Source: Apoda limacodes (Eukaryota; Arthropoda; Insecta; Lepidoptera; Limacodidae). Taken from it: a stretch of 64,000 bases of DNA. Location: assembly GCA_946406115.1 (NCBI GenBank), contig OX291542.1, positions 3,062,959 through 3,126,958 on the forward strand. Reading direction: 5' to 3'. Below, piece by piece: positions 23,401-33,585 of this stretch (position 1 is the stretch's first letter; each line of letters starts with the position of its first letter). Under the pieces are notes generated by a model. It was not told where the DNA came from and searched no databases. It saw only the letters and a list, made by a program, of their open reading frames with translations. The position numbers and the translations under genes are program-made.

Positions 23401-23860
23401 CAGCCGTTTATATGCTTAAGTCTTCTAAAACAGCTAGTAGCATTATATATTGCCAAAGTCTGGACAACAGAGATTTCGAATTCTACACTAATGCATTATG
23501 TTGAATTTTTCTTCATTATGCAGTCATAAGTAAGCTGTGCCGTATAACAGTCTACGAAATCCTGCTAATACAGTAATCAGACTAGTTTTATCCTCTTTAC
23601 CAGCTAAATTACAGTATTAGACTGTAATATAGCTTGTTTTCGGATATAATTCACGCTTATGTGCTACTTGCGTAGTTAGCCAATGCGTAGTTAGCGATTC
23701 TAGGATCCTTACAACTTGGTTTTAGAAAAGTCTCTTGCACTAATAGTAAATCGATTTTTTTGGAATCTATAACTAATATTACATTTAGTATCAAAATCCG
23801 GTCAAGAACATGTGGGTCGAGCGGGCCATGCGCCACGCCCATGCGCCATGCATGTTTCGG
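20500..23860 (-). mobile_element. jockey-type LINE remnant, ORF2 with endonuclease and reverse transcriptase blocks
   Basis: The 3' end is the T-run at 20500-20519. On the minus strand, endonuclease pieces are VQETFLKPSCKDPRIANY (about 23730) and, after an insertion, VSVYLSP, VIVAGDPNCKHKRWNS (about 22330; the usual GDLN is GDPN) and FLRLGPP. Reverse transcriptase blocks are IIKDLKPKKAPGADGISNRL (about 21540), GKLYERLLLSRLKDYV, EQFGFRANHSC, FFDIAKAYHKVWDNDL and VVPQGSVLSPLLY (20953-20991). Frameshifts and stops break it into about eight frames. The domains are collinear with the plus-strand LINE at 39740-44258, so both are jockey-group elements of related families. Confidence 0.8.
22557..23669. 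mobile_element. 1.1-kb terminal-inverted-repeat element inserted in the jockey LINE
   Basis: It starts AAGTAGCACA (22557-22566) and ends with the exact complement TGTGCTACTT (23660-23669). LINE endonuclease sequence is found on both sides but not inside. The interior has no convincing ORF but many copies of a short ACAGCTT/ACAGCTA motif on either strand, for example near 22640, 23200, 23360, 23428 and 23625, as seen in subterminal transposase-binding regions. The superfamily is not recognised, and no clear target duplication is visible. Confidence 0.6.
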
Positions 23861-24128
23861 AGCAGGCTCCGTACCTACACGTGTATCTACTTTCTATCAC
23901 AATTATTGATAAGTGTATAATATCTCTTTTTAAGTAAATACCTAAATGATAAAATATCTGACTTCATGTCGCCATAGTAAATATATGGAAATTGAAAACA
24001 TCAAATTTTCGGATAGATACAGTTTATATTTATAATCGAATAATGTCACCTTGATAGATGATGATAAATGATCAAGTGTTATTAACTAAAAATTCAGAAA
24101 TACCTAACAAATTTGAATAAAAAAAATT

Positions 24129-24239
24129 CACCGCCTGCAAAAACCCACTAAAAAGTAAAAAATAAAACGTACACACGCACATGGAACATTGAGCTCAGGA
24201 GTGTATTTTTAACTTTTTAGTGGGGTTTTGAAGACGGTG
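24129..24239. repeat. intact 111-bp miniature inverted-repeat element
   Basis: The left end is CACCGCCTGCAAAAACCCAC followed by TAAAAAGT. The right end is ACTTTTTAGTGGGG, then TTTTGAAGACGGTG. These form imperfect terminal inverted repeats of about 28 bp. The interior contains ACATGGAACATTGAGCTCAG. The same element, interrupted by another one, lies at 27909-28533. Confidence 0.65.
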
Positions 24240-24758
24240 TAATTATTTTTAGTAAAATTTTGTCTTCTTCAACGTGCACTTTACAAAATATGTAAATAAA
24301 TTTGAAAGAATTGTTTCTCAAACACAGACACAAAATAATTCATAACCTTTCAAGTAATTTTTAAATGGGTGTGATTTGAAAGAGAAACGTGTGGAATACG
24401 ATACCCTGATTTGGATGATTGTGGCTTGGTAAAATCAGCCCGATGAGAAGTTTTCCCTGTCGCACATCGGTATGAACCCCCCCAAAAAACAAACACAAAC
24501 TTCACTAGATACGCATGAATTTTAATATTGTATATATAGCTAGTACTCTTAAAAATTGACAATTGAGGAATCCATTATTATAACTAGACTATGATCCATG
24601 TCCAAGATAATTCTATTAAAATACATTATTATGCTCTCATTATATTTTTTATTCATCTACAACATTATGTCGCTACTGATGCTGTTGAACCTCGAAAACG
24701 TTGTCGAACGCAACTCTATCGTATATTGTATGTGTTTTTTTTATTGGCTAACGTTTCC

Positions 24759-24913
24759 TCAGTTTGAGAGGCAGTCCGCCGAGAAAGCCCTGAGCGATGA
24801 AGCCCTATGGTCCTGTGGGGGGCTACGCTTGCTGCTGGCTGCGGGCTCCACCGAAAACCGTTGCAGCACGGCAGCCACACCCGCCATCGACTGCATCTGG
24901 CCCATTCGAGCTC
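24759..24913 (-). CDS. cytochrome P450 copy 2, last exon, carrying a one-base frameshift
   Basis: The acceptor reads TATCTGTTTCAG before GAGCTCGAATGGG and joins in phase 1 to the exon at 25573-26932, giving Gly-Ala-Arg-Met-Gly and then MAGVAAVLQRFSVEPAASSK. After the RSPPQDH stretch the frame departs from the family and stops at TGA 24759-24761, predicting 504 residues. One frame over, the sequence reads GFLGGLPLKLRKR and then TAG at 24748-24750, the conserved P450 C-terminus (508 residues). One base therefore appears to be missing around 24790-24805. Either the gene has a novel last 17 residues, or it is a recent pseudogene, or the assembly has an indel error. A poly(A) signal candidate (AATAAA, minus strand) is near 24648. 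Confidence 0.8.
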
Positions 24914-25572
24914 CTGAAACAGATAAACCAAAATCTCTGACGACAATATTCTAAAATGGACTAGACACTAGAACTTTGGCCTGGACAAAATAAAGTAATT
25001 TTTAAATCATCAGATAAACATGTGATGAACTTTTGAGCAACATTTTAACGAGACAGGCATATTATATTATTAAAAATAGGATAGAGATAGAACCTAAATG
25101 TTAAAGATCAATACTTGGATACTTGGCTTGCGGTAAGTTGGGTTTCTAATAAATTCAATTTAAAATATCATCATATCAAATATTATTCTATTTTCCAAAA
25201 ACTGTTGATTTTTTGTGTTGCAGTGCGTCGTCACAGCCGATGCCGTGTCGAGAGTTCTGTTATGAAGAAACCCGCGATTTACCAATTGGACAAAAATCTT
25301 TTTGATTTATTTGATCATGCAAATTGTCAGCGAAGCTTGCTATTTTTTGTTCTAGCTTTTCAAATTAAAAAATTCGAGAGTAATAATGTATACATTTTTA
25401 TGGGTCCTAGCTCATGAGGTACTCACAGTAACTGTCATGTAACCTGCTTACATTTCTCTCTTAAATTCCTGAATGTGGACTAGTATTGTGTGCTCGATAC
25501 TTTTCGCCGTAAGCTCCCTTATTGTATCTAACAACGATCAAAAATAGACATTAAAAACTAATCAGATCTTAC

Positions 25573-26932
25573 CCACGCACGATCTTGGCCCTTCTCCAAA
25601 CGGCATATACACAAAATTCTCTATCTGCTTCTTTTCTGGAAGAAACCTTTCCGGATCAAACTTTTCTGGATTCTCAAAGTACTTCGAATCGTTATGAAGA
25701 GCATGTATGGGGATCACAACCCTCACACCTTCATTTATCGTCAATCCTATCTCAGGGAACGTGTATTCCGGACTTGTACATTTTCGAACTAAATGCCCTA
25801 TCGAAGGATACATTCTCATTGCTTCCATGAACGCCATTTCCAAGTACTTCATCTCTTGAATTGCTTCATAAGTCAATTTATTACCATATTTGGCCAAAAC
25901 TCTATCAATCTCTGCTTGGACTTTCTCTTGACATTCCGGTTTAAACGCCAGTTGGTGTAAAGTATAACTGGATGTTCCAGATGACGTTTCGAAACCAGCT
26001 GCGAAGAACACAAACACTAGCGCGGTCATCAGCATGTCAGTTAACTCTAATTCGACCAGTTTTGGGGTTCCGTCAGCGTTTTTACTTTCAATCGATTCTC
26101 CTACGATTGCTCCTTTGCTCTGCTTAAATTCTAACAGTAAATCTATAAAATCATTTCTACCGCTCGGCTTGCAGTTCCTCTCCTTCATGGCGGCCTGCAC
26201 TAAATGTATCATTGAATCTTGTATTTCAGGTGCTAAAAGATTTAGATGCTTACAAAGATCAGGAAATATGATCTTGAGAGTGAATATAAGGGCCTCTCTG
26301 GGTGTTCTTTTAAACGCTCTTTTACCAAGTTTCCTGAACTGAGATGTTTCATCGTTTAAACAATCCATATTGATACCAAAACCACATGCTCCAATGAAAT
26401 CAGTGGTGTAACGTGCCATCAACTCTCGCACGTCATACTCATCCTTTTTGGCTATTTCTTCGCAAAGCTTCTGCAATCTTTCGGCTCTCTCTGTGATTAT
26501 CGGAAACATTCCCTTGAGTTTCCCCGAGCTGAACGCAGGCGTAAACCTTTGCCTTAGCAATCGCCACAGGTCGCCGTCAGCAAAAAACAAATTCTTCAAC
26601 AGCGGCTCCACAACGGTTTTGTGAAGATTAAGTCCTCTTCCATAAAAATGTTGAAAATCTGTGACGAGTATTCTTTTTATAAGTTCTGGATCTCTTATAA
26701 CCAGCTCAGGACTAGATCCTCTATAGAATCCCACCACTTTCTCATTGGGATATTTCCTGTACGCTTCCGCGGCTAACATAGACATGGTGCCTCTTTGGAT
26801 GAACTGCCGCAAATTATTACCGAAATACGGTAAGGCTGTGTCATGTTTAACTTCTTTTTTCTTCCAATATCCATATGTTCTTACACCATATAGATAAAAC
26901 ACTATCAAAAACAATAATAAAACGAAATACAT
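25573..26932 (-). CDS. cytochrome P450 copy 2, first exon (clan 3, CYP6-related)
   Basis: This exon encodes residues 1-453 of a microsomal P450 paralogous to copy 1. It starts at ATG 26932 with a hydrophobic anchor (MYFVLLLFLIVFYLYG). The motifs are WRLLR (123-127), AAGFETS (311-317), EAMR (370-373), DPERF (426-430) and PFGEGPRSCVG with heme ligand Cys452. The donor at 25572 reads G/GTAAGA, phase 1, and the 659-nt intron leads to 24913. Exon length, intron phase and motif spacing are identical to copy 1, and large blocks such as DFQHF, NLHKTVVEP and RTPREALIF are shared, so the two arose by tandem duplication. The subfamily was not determined. Confidence 0.92.
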
Positions 26933-27908
26933 TCTTAAATATTTATAAAACTGAACACTTGAAAATGATGGTTATCATTTGCTAGTCTCTGATAACTTCT
27001 ACTTCACTCAATTATTATAATAGTAATATTTTTTATCAACAAGTAACGTATCATTATTTATTATTTATCTCAAATTAATTAGATAATCAGATAAATCCAA
27101 AAGCACGCCACTGACATCATCTATGTATAGATTTACTAAAACTGGCAATATTTCATCATTTTAACGATTAATAAGTGTTAGTAAAAACCTAATTTGAATA
27201 AAAAAATTACTTTAACTCGACTTTGACTTTAATATAAGTATGTTGCAAGCAATTTGTTTGCATGTACGAGTGTTTCTATACACACAATACCTCAAAACAA
27301 TTCACGGTCAAAGGAGGACTTTGATCTTTGATGATTTGTCTTGATTTTGATCATTATTAACATAGTGATTACGTTTCAGTGATATAATAATGTGGCAAAC
27401 AAGAAATCTGTACCTGTATATAAATAAAAAACGGTCAAGTGCGAGTCGGACTGGCACACCATGATTTTCGTACCACTAATAGACCTATTTTACAAACACA
27501 AATAACAAAAACATGGTTCTTGTTTGGGGAATGCTCTCAATTATTCACATTTTGATGTCGACAACATGTTCAGTTACGTAACACTATACTTGAAATATCC
27601 AGTCACAGATTTTTATCGACCTGGTGATAATTATGTGGTGCAAGATAACCCAGTACGCAATTTTCTGAGCACAAAGAAAACCAATCTGAAGACAAACTTC
27701 CTTTTTCACAAAATTATCCACTGTCAGAATATAAGATAGATATATCCTATCATATTGATTTCCAACACGTTAATAATAAATTCTTAAATAGATAGATTAA
27801 TTGGAATAAATTAAAGCAAGAAAATAATAATAGAAGGCGTTTTTTTCTCTAAAAGCAGAAAATAAAAAAATCCATGCAAATGATATAAAAAAATAGGTAT
27901 TTAAATAA
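26933..27908. other. 5' flank of P450 copy 2
   Basis: No exon was found. A fragment of the dispersed repeat (AAAACGGTCAAGTGCGAGTC) sits at 27427-27480. The reading frame 27524-27739 has no family resemblance. Confidence 0.5.
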
Positions 27909-28533
27909 CACCGCCTTTAAAACTCCAGTAAAAAGTAAAAACTAAACCTTAACCTCGCACTTGGTACATTGAGCTAAGTTTTTTATTCTTTTTAACCGAC
28001 TTCAAAAAAAGGAGGAAGTTCTCAATTCGACTGTATATATTTATATTTTTTTTATGGCTGAACAGCCATAACTTTTTTGTTTATGAATCGATTAACGTAA
28101 TTTTTTTTATTCGAAAGGATATACTGTACCATAAAAATTTTATCCAAATCGATTTAGTAGTTTTAGACAATTCCAAAAAACTTTCCCTTGATAAAAGCTC
28201 TTTGTTACTCAAAAGTAGAAAAAAAAAACCTTTTTAATAAAGCGATGCACATAATGCAATAAATAATTACTTCCTCCTAAAAAATCTGTTCTGAATTTCA
28301 GTTTGAAGTTGGTTTCATGCAAGTGAAGCATCTTATTAACTGGTAAATAGAAACCAACTTCAAATTGTAATTCAGATCAGATTTTTTAGAAATAAGTAAT
28401 TATTTTTACCTTTTTAGTGCATCGTTTTGAAGCCGGTTGTTTTTTTTTTATTAAAAATCGAATGCCAAAAATTTAAAAAGATTTTTTTTTACTTTTTACA
28501 CGACTTTTTTTTAGTGGGATTTTCAGGCCGGTG
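27909..28533. repeat. miniature inverted-repeat element split by another element
   Basis: The outer ends are CACCGCCTTTAAAACTCCAG (27909) and TTTTTTAGTGGGATTTTCAG with GCCGGTG (ending 28533). They match the two ends of the intact copy at 24129-24239, including the interior TTGGTACATTGAGCT block. The copy is interrupted near its right arm by the element at 27994-28438. Confidence 0.6.
27994..28438 (+). repeat. 445-bp element with AACCGACTTCAAAA inverted ends, nested in a MITE
   Basis: It runs from AACCGACTTCAAAA to TTTTGAAGCCGGTT (14-bp inverted repeats, one mismatch). The right part (28262-28405) is itself a hairpin pairing AATAATTACTT and AGTTTGAAGTTGGTTTC with their complements. The 3' block TTTTTAGTGCATCGTTTTGAAG recurs at 35580 and, reversed, at 33386. 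The short left-end block recurs at 38149 and reversed near 35940. No ORF is present. Confidence 0.6.
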
Positions 28534-28604
28534 TGATGTTTTTAAATTTTAGTTGGTACTTGCACATTCATATATTAGTAGGGGATCACTCTTATTACTT
28601 AACA

Positions 28605-28745
28605 AATATGGGGTTCTTCAAGGAGGGAGTGATTAGAGAATTTTAAAGGATAGTTAATGCCCGAGTAATGCCCCTGGATAGCGTTGCCAACGTCCATTGG
28701 CTAAGGTGACCGCTTTACATCAGGCAGGCCGTCTGCTTATTTGCC
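28605..28745 (+). repeat. 3' UTR fragment of a jockey/CR1-like LINE
   Basis: The sequence GGGGTTCTTCAAGGAGGGAG is followed by GTTGCCAACGTCCATTGGC and TCAGGCAGGCCGTCTGCTTA, then an A-rich end. The same order forms the end of the LINE at 2713-4023 (GTTCTTCAAGAAAGAAG ... CATCAGGCGGACCGTGTGC). It is a 5'-truncated tail only. Confidence 0.6.
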
Positions 28746-28953
28746 ACCTGAATAGAATAAAATCGGCGAAGACATCTAGTAACATACACACAATAAATTC
28801 CTCGTTAGAATTTTGCATATAATTCCACGTCGTATTTTCGTAGTTATTGGTTAGACTACAGAAACGAATCAGATAAGATCTTTGGATTAGGTTAAATAGA
28901 TGTACAACCTGCTACGTTTGTAGTACAAGAAACTAATTCTATATTTTAATAAT

Positions 28954-30004
28954 CTACATTTGTTTAAAAGCGTCTGTAACGATTCTTGTTCCCCCTGGAG
29001 CACTGGTTGTCCACTCAACAGTTCTTAAAACTACATCTTTCTGTGACTTTGATGCTATTATTCTCTTCATATTTACTATGTTATGTATATCGTCTACAAT
29101 AGACCCAATAACACTTTTAACGTCAGGTCCTGCAGTGTTATTTGGTTGTGTTGTGCTCTTGCTATTAGACTTATCAGTGGTGTCAACTCTGCTTCGAGAC
29201 ACAGGTGTGTTTTTCATAATTTTTGTTGCAGTATTAGTGTATTCTAAATCTTTTTGAACTAGATCTGTTTCCTTACTGTCCTCTTCTTGAAAGAATAATC
29301 CATTTGATTCTGTAGTCATAAAATGATTGTCAACAGACGTTGCTCTAGGTACTTGTGTTCTAATGTGTAGTTGAGCCGAATGGTTTAAATAAGGTAGAAA
29401 TCCCTGTCTAGTTTTGTTTTTAGAACCTTCAAACGTTTCATCTAATTTCGTGGTGTATTCGTCATTGAATATTTGAAAGAAATATTCATCTATAGTACTC
29501 GAGATAGTGGCAGCAGTTGTGTCCGCATTTCCTTTTGTTGGTTTAGAAACACAGAAAGCACAAATTCTTTTTTTTAGTAATTCATTATTCGTTCTTACGT
29601 TATCAAGTTCAGTTGACTCTACTTTTATGGCATGTTTGGGTAGTCCGTTTATCAAGGTTATCTTTCTAACATCTTTTTCGTTTTTTTCTATGTCGTTTTT
29701 ATAAAGACAGTTTGTGGTTGTGTTTTTATTATTGCTGACGCCTATTTTGCTTTTAAACTCATGATCTCGCATGTTATTAATTTTTGATTTTGAAATATCT
29801 TTCATAAACATTTCTTCGTCATTGTTTCTTCTGAAATTCCGTAAACGACTGCGGTTATCTGCTGTATGTTCTTTTGAAAAATTTATCGTTATGAGCTCGT
29901 TAGATGTAAGCTTTCTCCTGTAAAATATTTCTTGTTGTAGAGTTGTTAGGGACTTTATATGTCTTTCGTAAGTTATATTTTTTTTTGTATTTTCCCTACC
30001 AAAT
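28954..30004 (-). CDS. unrecognised protein, last exon seen
   Basis: This is the 3' coding exon of a gene I do not recognise. The acceptor TTTTTCTTCGCAG precedes ATTTGGTAGG; the phase-2 join to the exon at 30407-31187 gives Arg-Phe-Gly-Arg-Glu-Asn, and the frame stays open for 349 residues to TAA at 28954. The sequence is hydrophilic and rich in Lys, Asn, Thr and Ser, with one CAFC pair and a C-terminal VVLRTVEWTTSAPGGTRIV stretch. No transmembrane segment is visible. An open frame of this length in AT-rich DNA, with matching splice sites and phase, supports a real gene. It probably evolves fast and may be restricted to Lepidoptera, which is inference. Confidence 0.72.
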
Positions 30005-30406
30005 CTGCGAAGAAAAAGACAGTGTAAATTCATATGAGTCCTAAGCTTATATATATTATAAGTATATCACCTTAACATTCTGAATAGTTTAAAACTAAAA
30101 TTATCATGATTATATAATTTACTAAGTTGGGCTTGGGTTTTAAAAACAAACTACCTTGTAAAGGTTTGTAGTTTTTTCACTTAAAAGAAGAAGAAGTATT
30201 CTATCCTGCTATCTGCTGCATGTGTTACCGTTTTGAGTTACCAAACAATTCATTGCACTTTCTGACAGTCACTTAGCTTATTTTTTGGACAGGGTATTTA
30301 GTGACACTCAGAGGATATGTATTGATAGGTCTTTGTTGCCAAGACCACTGCCTATCATCTTTGAGTAAAATCAGAAATAACTCTTTAAAATAATAAATTA
30401 ATTTAC

Positions 30407-31187
30407 CTGCGTTTCTCTTCCTGGAGTGTTGTTTCAAATGTCGTAGAAGTTTGTCGATTTAATTCGATAGTTGTATTCGTTCGTTGTAATTTCTTTTTTA
30501 GACATGTTTTAAAAAAGGTGTGTATTACGATCTTAAGTCTACGTCTTGTATCTACATCCAGATTAGAATAATGATCAAAAACGACGTTTCTGATTCCGTC
30601 CCTGACAAATTTTTTTAACTGCGCGATAGATTTCTTGGATTCGTCCCTGTAAATTTTTAAATCGTTGAGGAAAATCATTAGTTTATCTGTAGACTCCTTG
30701 TTGTAAAGTGAATTTATAAAGTTAATAAAACCGTTCTTTTTCCTTTCATTCTTTTGAATTATGATCAGAACTGCCTTCAGTAACATCTTTTGGTTTTTCG
30801 CTGACGAATTTTTAATCTTTTCCAAATTGTTTGAAATAATTTTCCTAAGTTCAACGCCGTCTAAAAGCTCAAAAAATTTGCAACCTTTGTAATGGAACTT
30901 TCTTAGTTCATCATCTAAAACAATAAAAATGTCTTTAAGATCTTCGTCGGCATACGAATTTAGTATGACGATTGTCTTCTTTACAAATTCACTGAGGGTC
31001 AGCACCTTGGTGTGTCCCATGCTTCGCCTCGAAGGTTTTTTTCTTTCTAGGGTCTTCTTCAGACGTCCTAGGAAGTTCTGAGCATTTTCTATGAGTTTGA
31101 AATTAGTTGCATTGTCGTTATCATCAAACTGAAGAATTGTCTCTAGTGCTAAATTGAATTGTCGAGATTCTGGCGTTATTGCAAAAA
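30407..31187 (-). CDS. unrecognised protein, upstream exon (helical, Lys-rich)
   Basis: This exon is bounded by the acceptor TTTTACTTTCAG at 31188-31199 and the donor CGCAG/GTAAAT at 30406. It encodes 259 whole codons beginning with FAITPESRQFNLALETIL. The ATG at 31020 is internal; the frame is open upstream to the acceptor, so the exon enters in phase 1 from an unseen 5' exon. The product is predicted to be mostly amphipathic helix with many Lys and Ile (for example KKSIAQLKKFVRDGIRNVVF). No domain is recognised. I could not find the first exon in the repeat-filled DNA at 31.2-33.4 kb; it may lie further upstream. Confidence 0.7.
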
Positions 31188-31589
31188 CTGAAAGTAAAAT
31201 ATGTTTAATTTTAATGAACCTGAAATCTTTATACGTTTCAAATTCGTTAATTCAGTCTTTAGCCCTTATAATTTAATTTTGTCCGTCCAACCGCTATCCT
31301 CATAGAAACTACCTATCTACCTACTCGTACGTTTGTTATTTTACCATCAGCTCATTACATTAACAACTGTAGTAAAATAATGCATCATTTTATAACAACC
31401 CAGAGTATTTCTCTATAAGTACATCTGAGCGATGGAATTAGCTTTTAAGTCGGTAATAATGTGGGTCTCTGTCCCTCAGCATAATAAAATCTAAAAGAAC
31501 TTATAAAAGAGCATTTAGGCAACATGTTGAATGAGCCCCCTGACACCAACAGGTTTTTTTTAAGCAAGAAGTTATTAGATTATTGCGTT

Positions 31590-33064
31590 GATTGCCAGTG
31601 GTACACCCGCGTAGTTAACTTAGGTGTACCATGGGTAAAAATAATTACCCCTGGATCACCTAGTGTACCACGGGCAATAAACGAAAACAATTTACCCGTG
31701 GTCCACCCGCATAGTTCACCTGGACCTGAATGGCAACAGTAATTTTTTTTTTCTATAGTGAATTGTGAAATTCCTACAACGGGTTTTCTTCAATTCATTT
31801 TATCTAGGATTTCAACTGACAGCTGTCAAACTAAAAAGGGTCTAAAAAAACTACTATACCTTCAAAACTACTGATCGTTGACCAGGTGTTTCACTGAAGA
31901 AATGTAATATCTCATTAAAATCTTAATTTCGGATGACAGATGTCAAACTAGAAACTTATAAGCTATTGCTGTGCAAAAAATTTCGGCAATCTAATGCTCC
32001 TTTGCCGAGTTATAGTAGGAAAAACCAACAAACAGACTTTAAAATTTATAATATAAGTATGGATAATAAGTAACCGAAAAGAATTTGTCCGTGGTCCACC
32101 CGCGTAGATCACCTGGACATGAAGGCAACAGTAATTTTATTCCTTTAGTGGATTACGAAATTCCTGCAACGGGGCTCTTCAATACATCTAATCTTGAAGT
32201 TTATTTCAAATGATAGCTGTCAAACTAAAAAGGACTATATCTCCGAAACTACTGATCGTAGAGTAGGTGTTTTTTTGAATAAATGATAGATTTCATCAAA
32301 ATCTTCATTTTGAATGACAGTTGTCAAACTAGACATTATTTAAACAAGTATTAATAATAATATAACATATATAAAAGTATAATAAATTTATTTTAATTTT
32401 TGCCTGGTATTCAGATATCACGGTGAAATTCGTGTCGTAATTACAATTAGGAACGCAATATCGGAAGGTTCTTCATTCCGGAACTGATTTCAGCAACACA
32501 GATGATTATGCAATAATAATATTAATCCATACCAATATTATAAATGTTAAAGACTCTTAGTTTGTCCTACTATTACTCGGCCACGGAGCAAAAGATTGCC
32601 GAGATTTTTTGCACAGGAATTTACAGCATAAAGTTTTTAGTTTGACAGCTGTCATCCAAAATGAAATTCTATCATTTCTCTAAAGAAACACCTAGTGTAC
32701 GATCACTAGTATCAGAGATACGGTGCTTTTAGTTTAACATCTGATATTCAAAATGAAGATCTTGATGAGATCTATCATTTCTCCAAGAAAACTTTTAGTC
32801 TACGATCAGTAGAATCGGATATATTTTTATTTTGACAGCTGTCATTTGAAATGAACTCCTGCATAAGTTGAATTGTGGAGTCCCGTTGCAGGATTTTTAC
32901 AATCCTCTCTGGGAAAAAAATCACTGTTGCCATACTACAAACCGAACTTCGCTGGAGGACCAAGGGTTAATTATTTTCGTTTATTGCCCGTAGTTCACCA
33001 GGTGATCCACGGGTAATTTTTTTTTACCCGCTTACACCTAGATGAACTATGCGGGCGTACCATT
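31590..33064. repeat. 1.5-kb inverted-repeat unit with CAGCTG-containing arms
   Basis: The left arm (31590-32066) reads inward from GTGGTACACCCGCGTAG through TGGCAACAG, ACAGCTGTCAAACTA and CTTTGCCGAG to TATAATATAAGTATGG. The right arm (about 32517-33064) carries the same blocks in reverse: CCATACCAATATTATAAATG, TTACTCGGCC, AGTTTGACAGCTGTCAT, CACTGTTGCCAT and GATGAACTATGCGGGCGTACC. A second copy of the left-arm middle sits at 32088-32345 in direct orientation. The arms are diverged, with several indels. No ORF is present. The inner ends resemble Helitron-like 5' ends. Confidence 0.6.
31598..31730. repeat. hairpin array with GTGGTACACC stems
   Basis: Successive hairpins include GTGGTACACC (31598-31607) with its partner GGTGTACCAT (31623-31632, 9 of 10 pairs), and the GGTCCACC...CACCTGGACC pair near 31700-31724. 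Spacers read TTACCC and GGGTAA. A similar single hairpin occurs at 32090-32117. The layout resembles the arrays at 33449 and 37931. Confidence 0.55.
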
Positions 33065-33448
33065 GTGTAATAATGTGGCTGATAACACTGTTAAGCCGAA
33101 TGTTGACTAACTATAATCTAAGAAATATTTAATGACCAGATTAAAAAAATATCTAAAAACCACGTTTTTATGCGTCTTAAAAAGAATTAAATAATCCTCC
33201 GGGTGTCTAGATGACACAAGAGGACATATACACCTAAAACACACACCATCACCACATACATGCTTTCAGGTGAACTCTAAAAACGTGGGGCGCATCTTTC
33301 TACTACGATATTAAATACTAAGCTTTTTATTTGATCGACTACCTAGTCGTACCTAAATGTAACCGAAAAATAAAAACTTTTGACAAAAAAAAAACAACCG
33401 AGTTCAAAAAGATGCACTAAAAAGGTAAAAATAATCGCTCACGACCCG

Positions 33449-33585
33449 TGCACCCACTGATCTACCCACCAGTGGGTGCAGGAGGAATTCTTACTTACCC
33501 GTACACCCACTGTATCCCACCAGTGGGTGGAGGGGGCAATCATGTTTTCCCGTGCACCCACCGGGCTTACCCACCAGTGGATGCA
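33449..33585. repeat. tandem hairpins with CACCCACTG...CAGTGGGTG stems
   Basis: Hairpin 1 has TGCACCCACTG (33449-33459), a 10-nt loop and CAGTGGGTGCA (33470-33480), a perfect 11-bp stem. Hairpin 2 has CACCCACTG (33504-33512) paired with CAGTGGGTG (33521-33529). Hairpin 3 has TGCACCCAC (33553-33561) paired with GTGGATGCA (33577-33585, one G-T pair). The spacers AGGAGGAATTCTTACTTACC and AGGAGAAATTCATA are related. Frames translated from this block are artefacts. Confidence 0.7.

Noticed and set aside
25115..25417. 100-residue plus-strand frame near P450 copy 2
   Set aside because: No motif, no splice support, and it lies opposite the P450 intron and 3' flank; probably chance.
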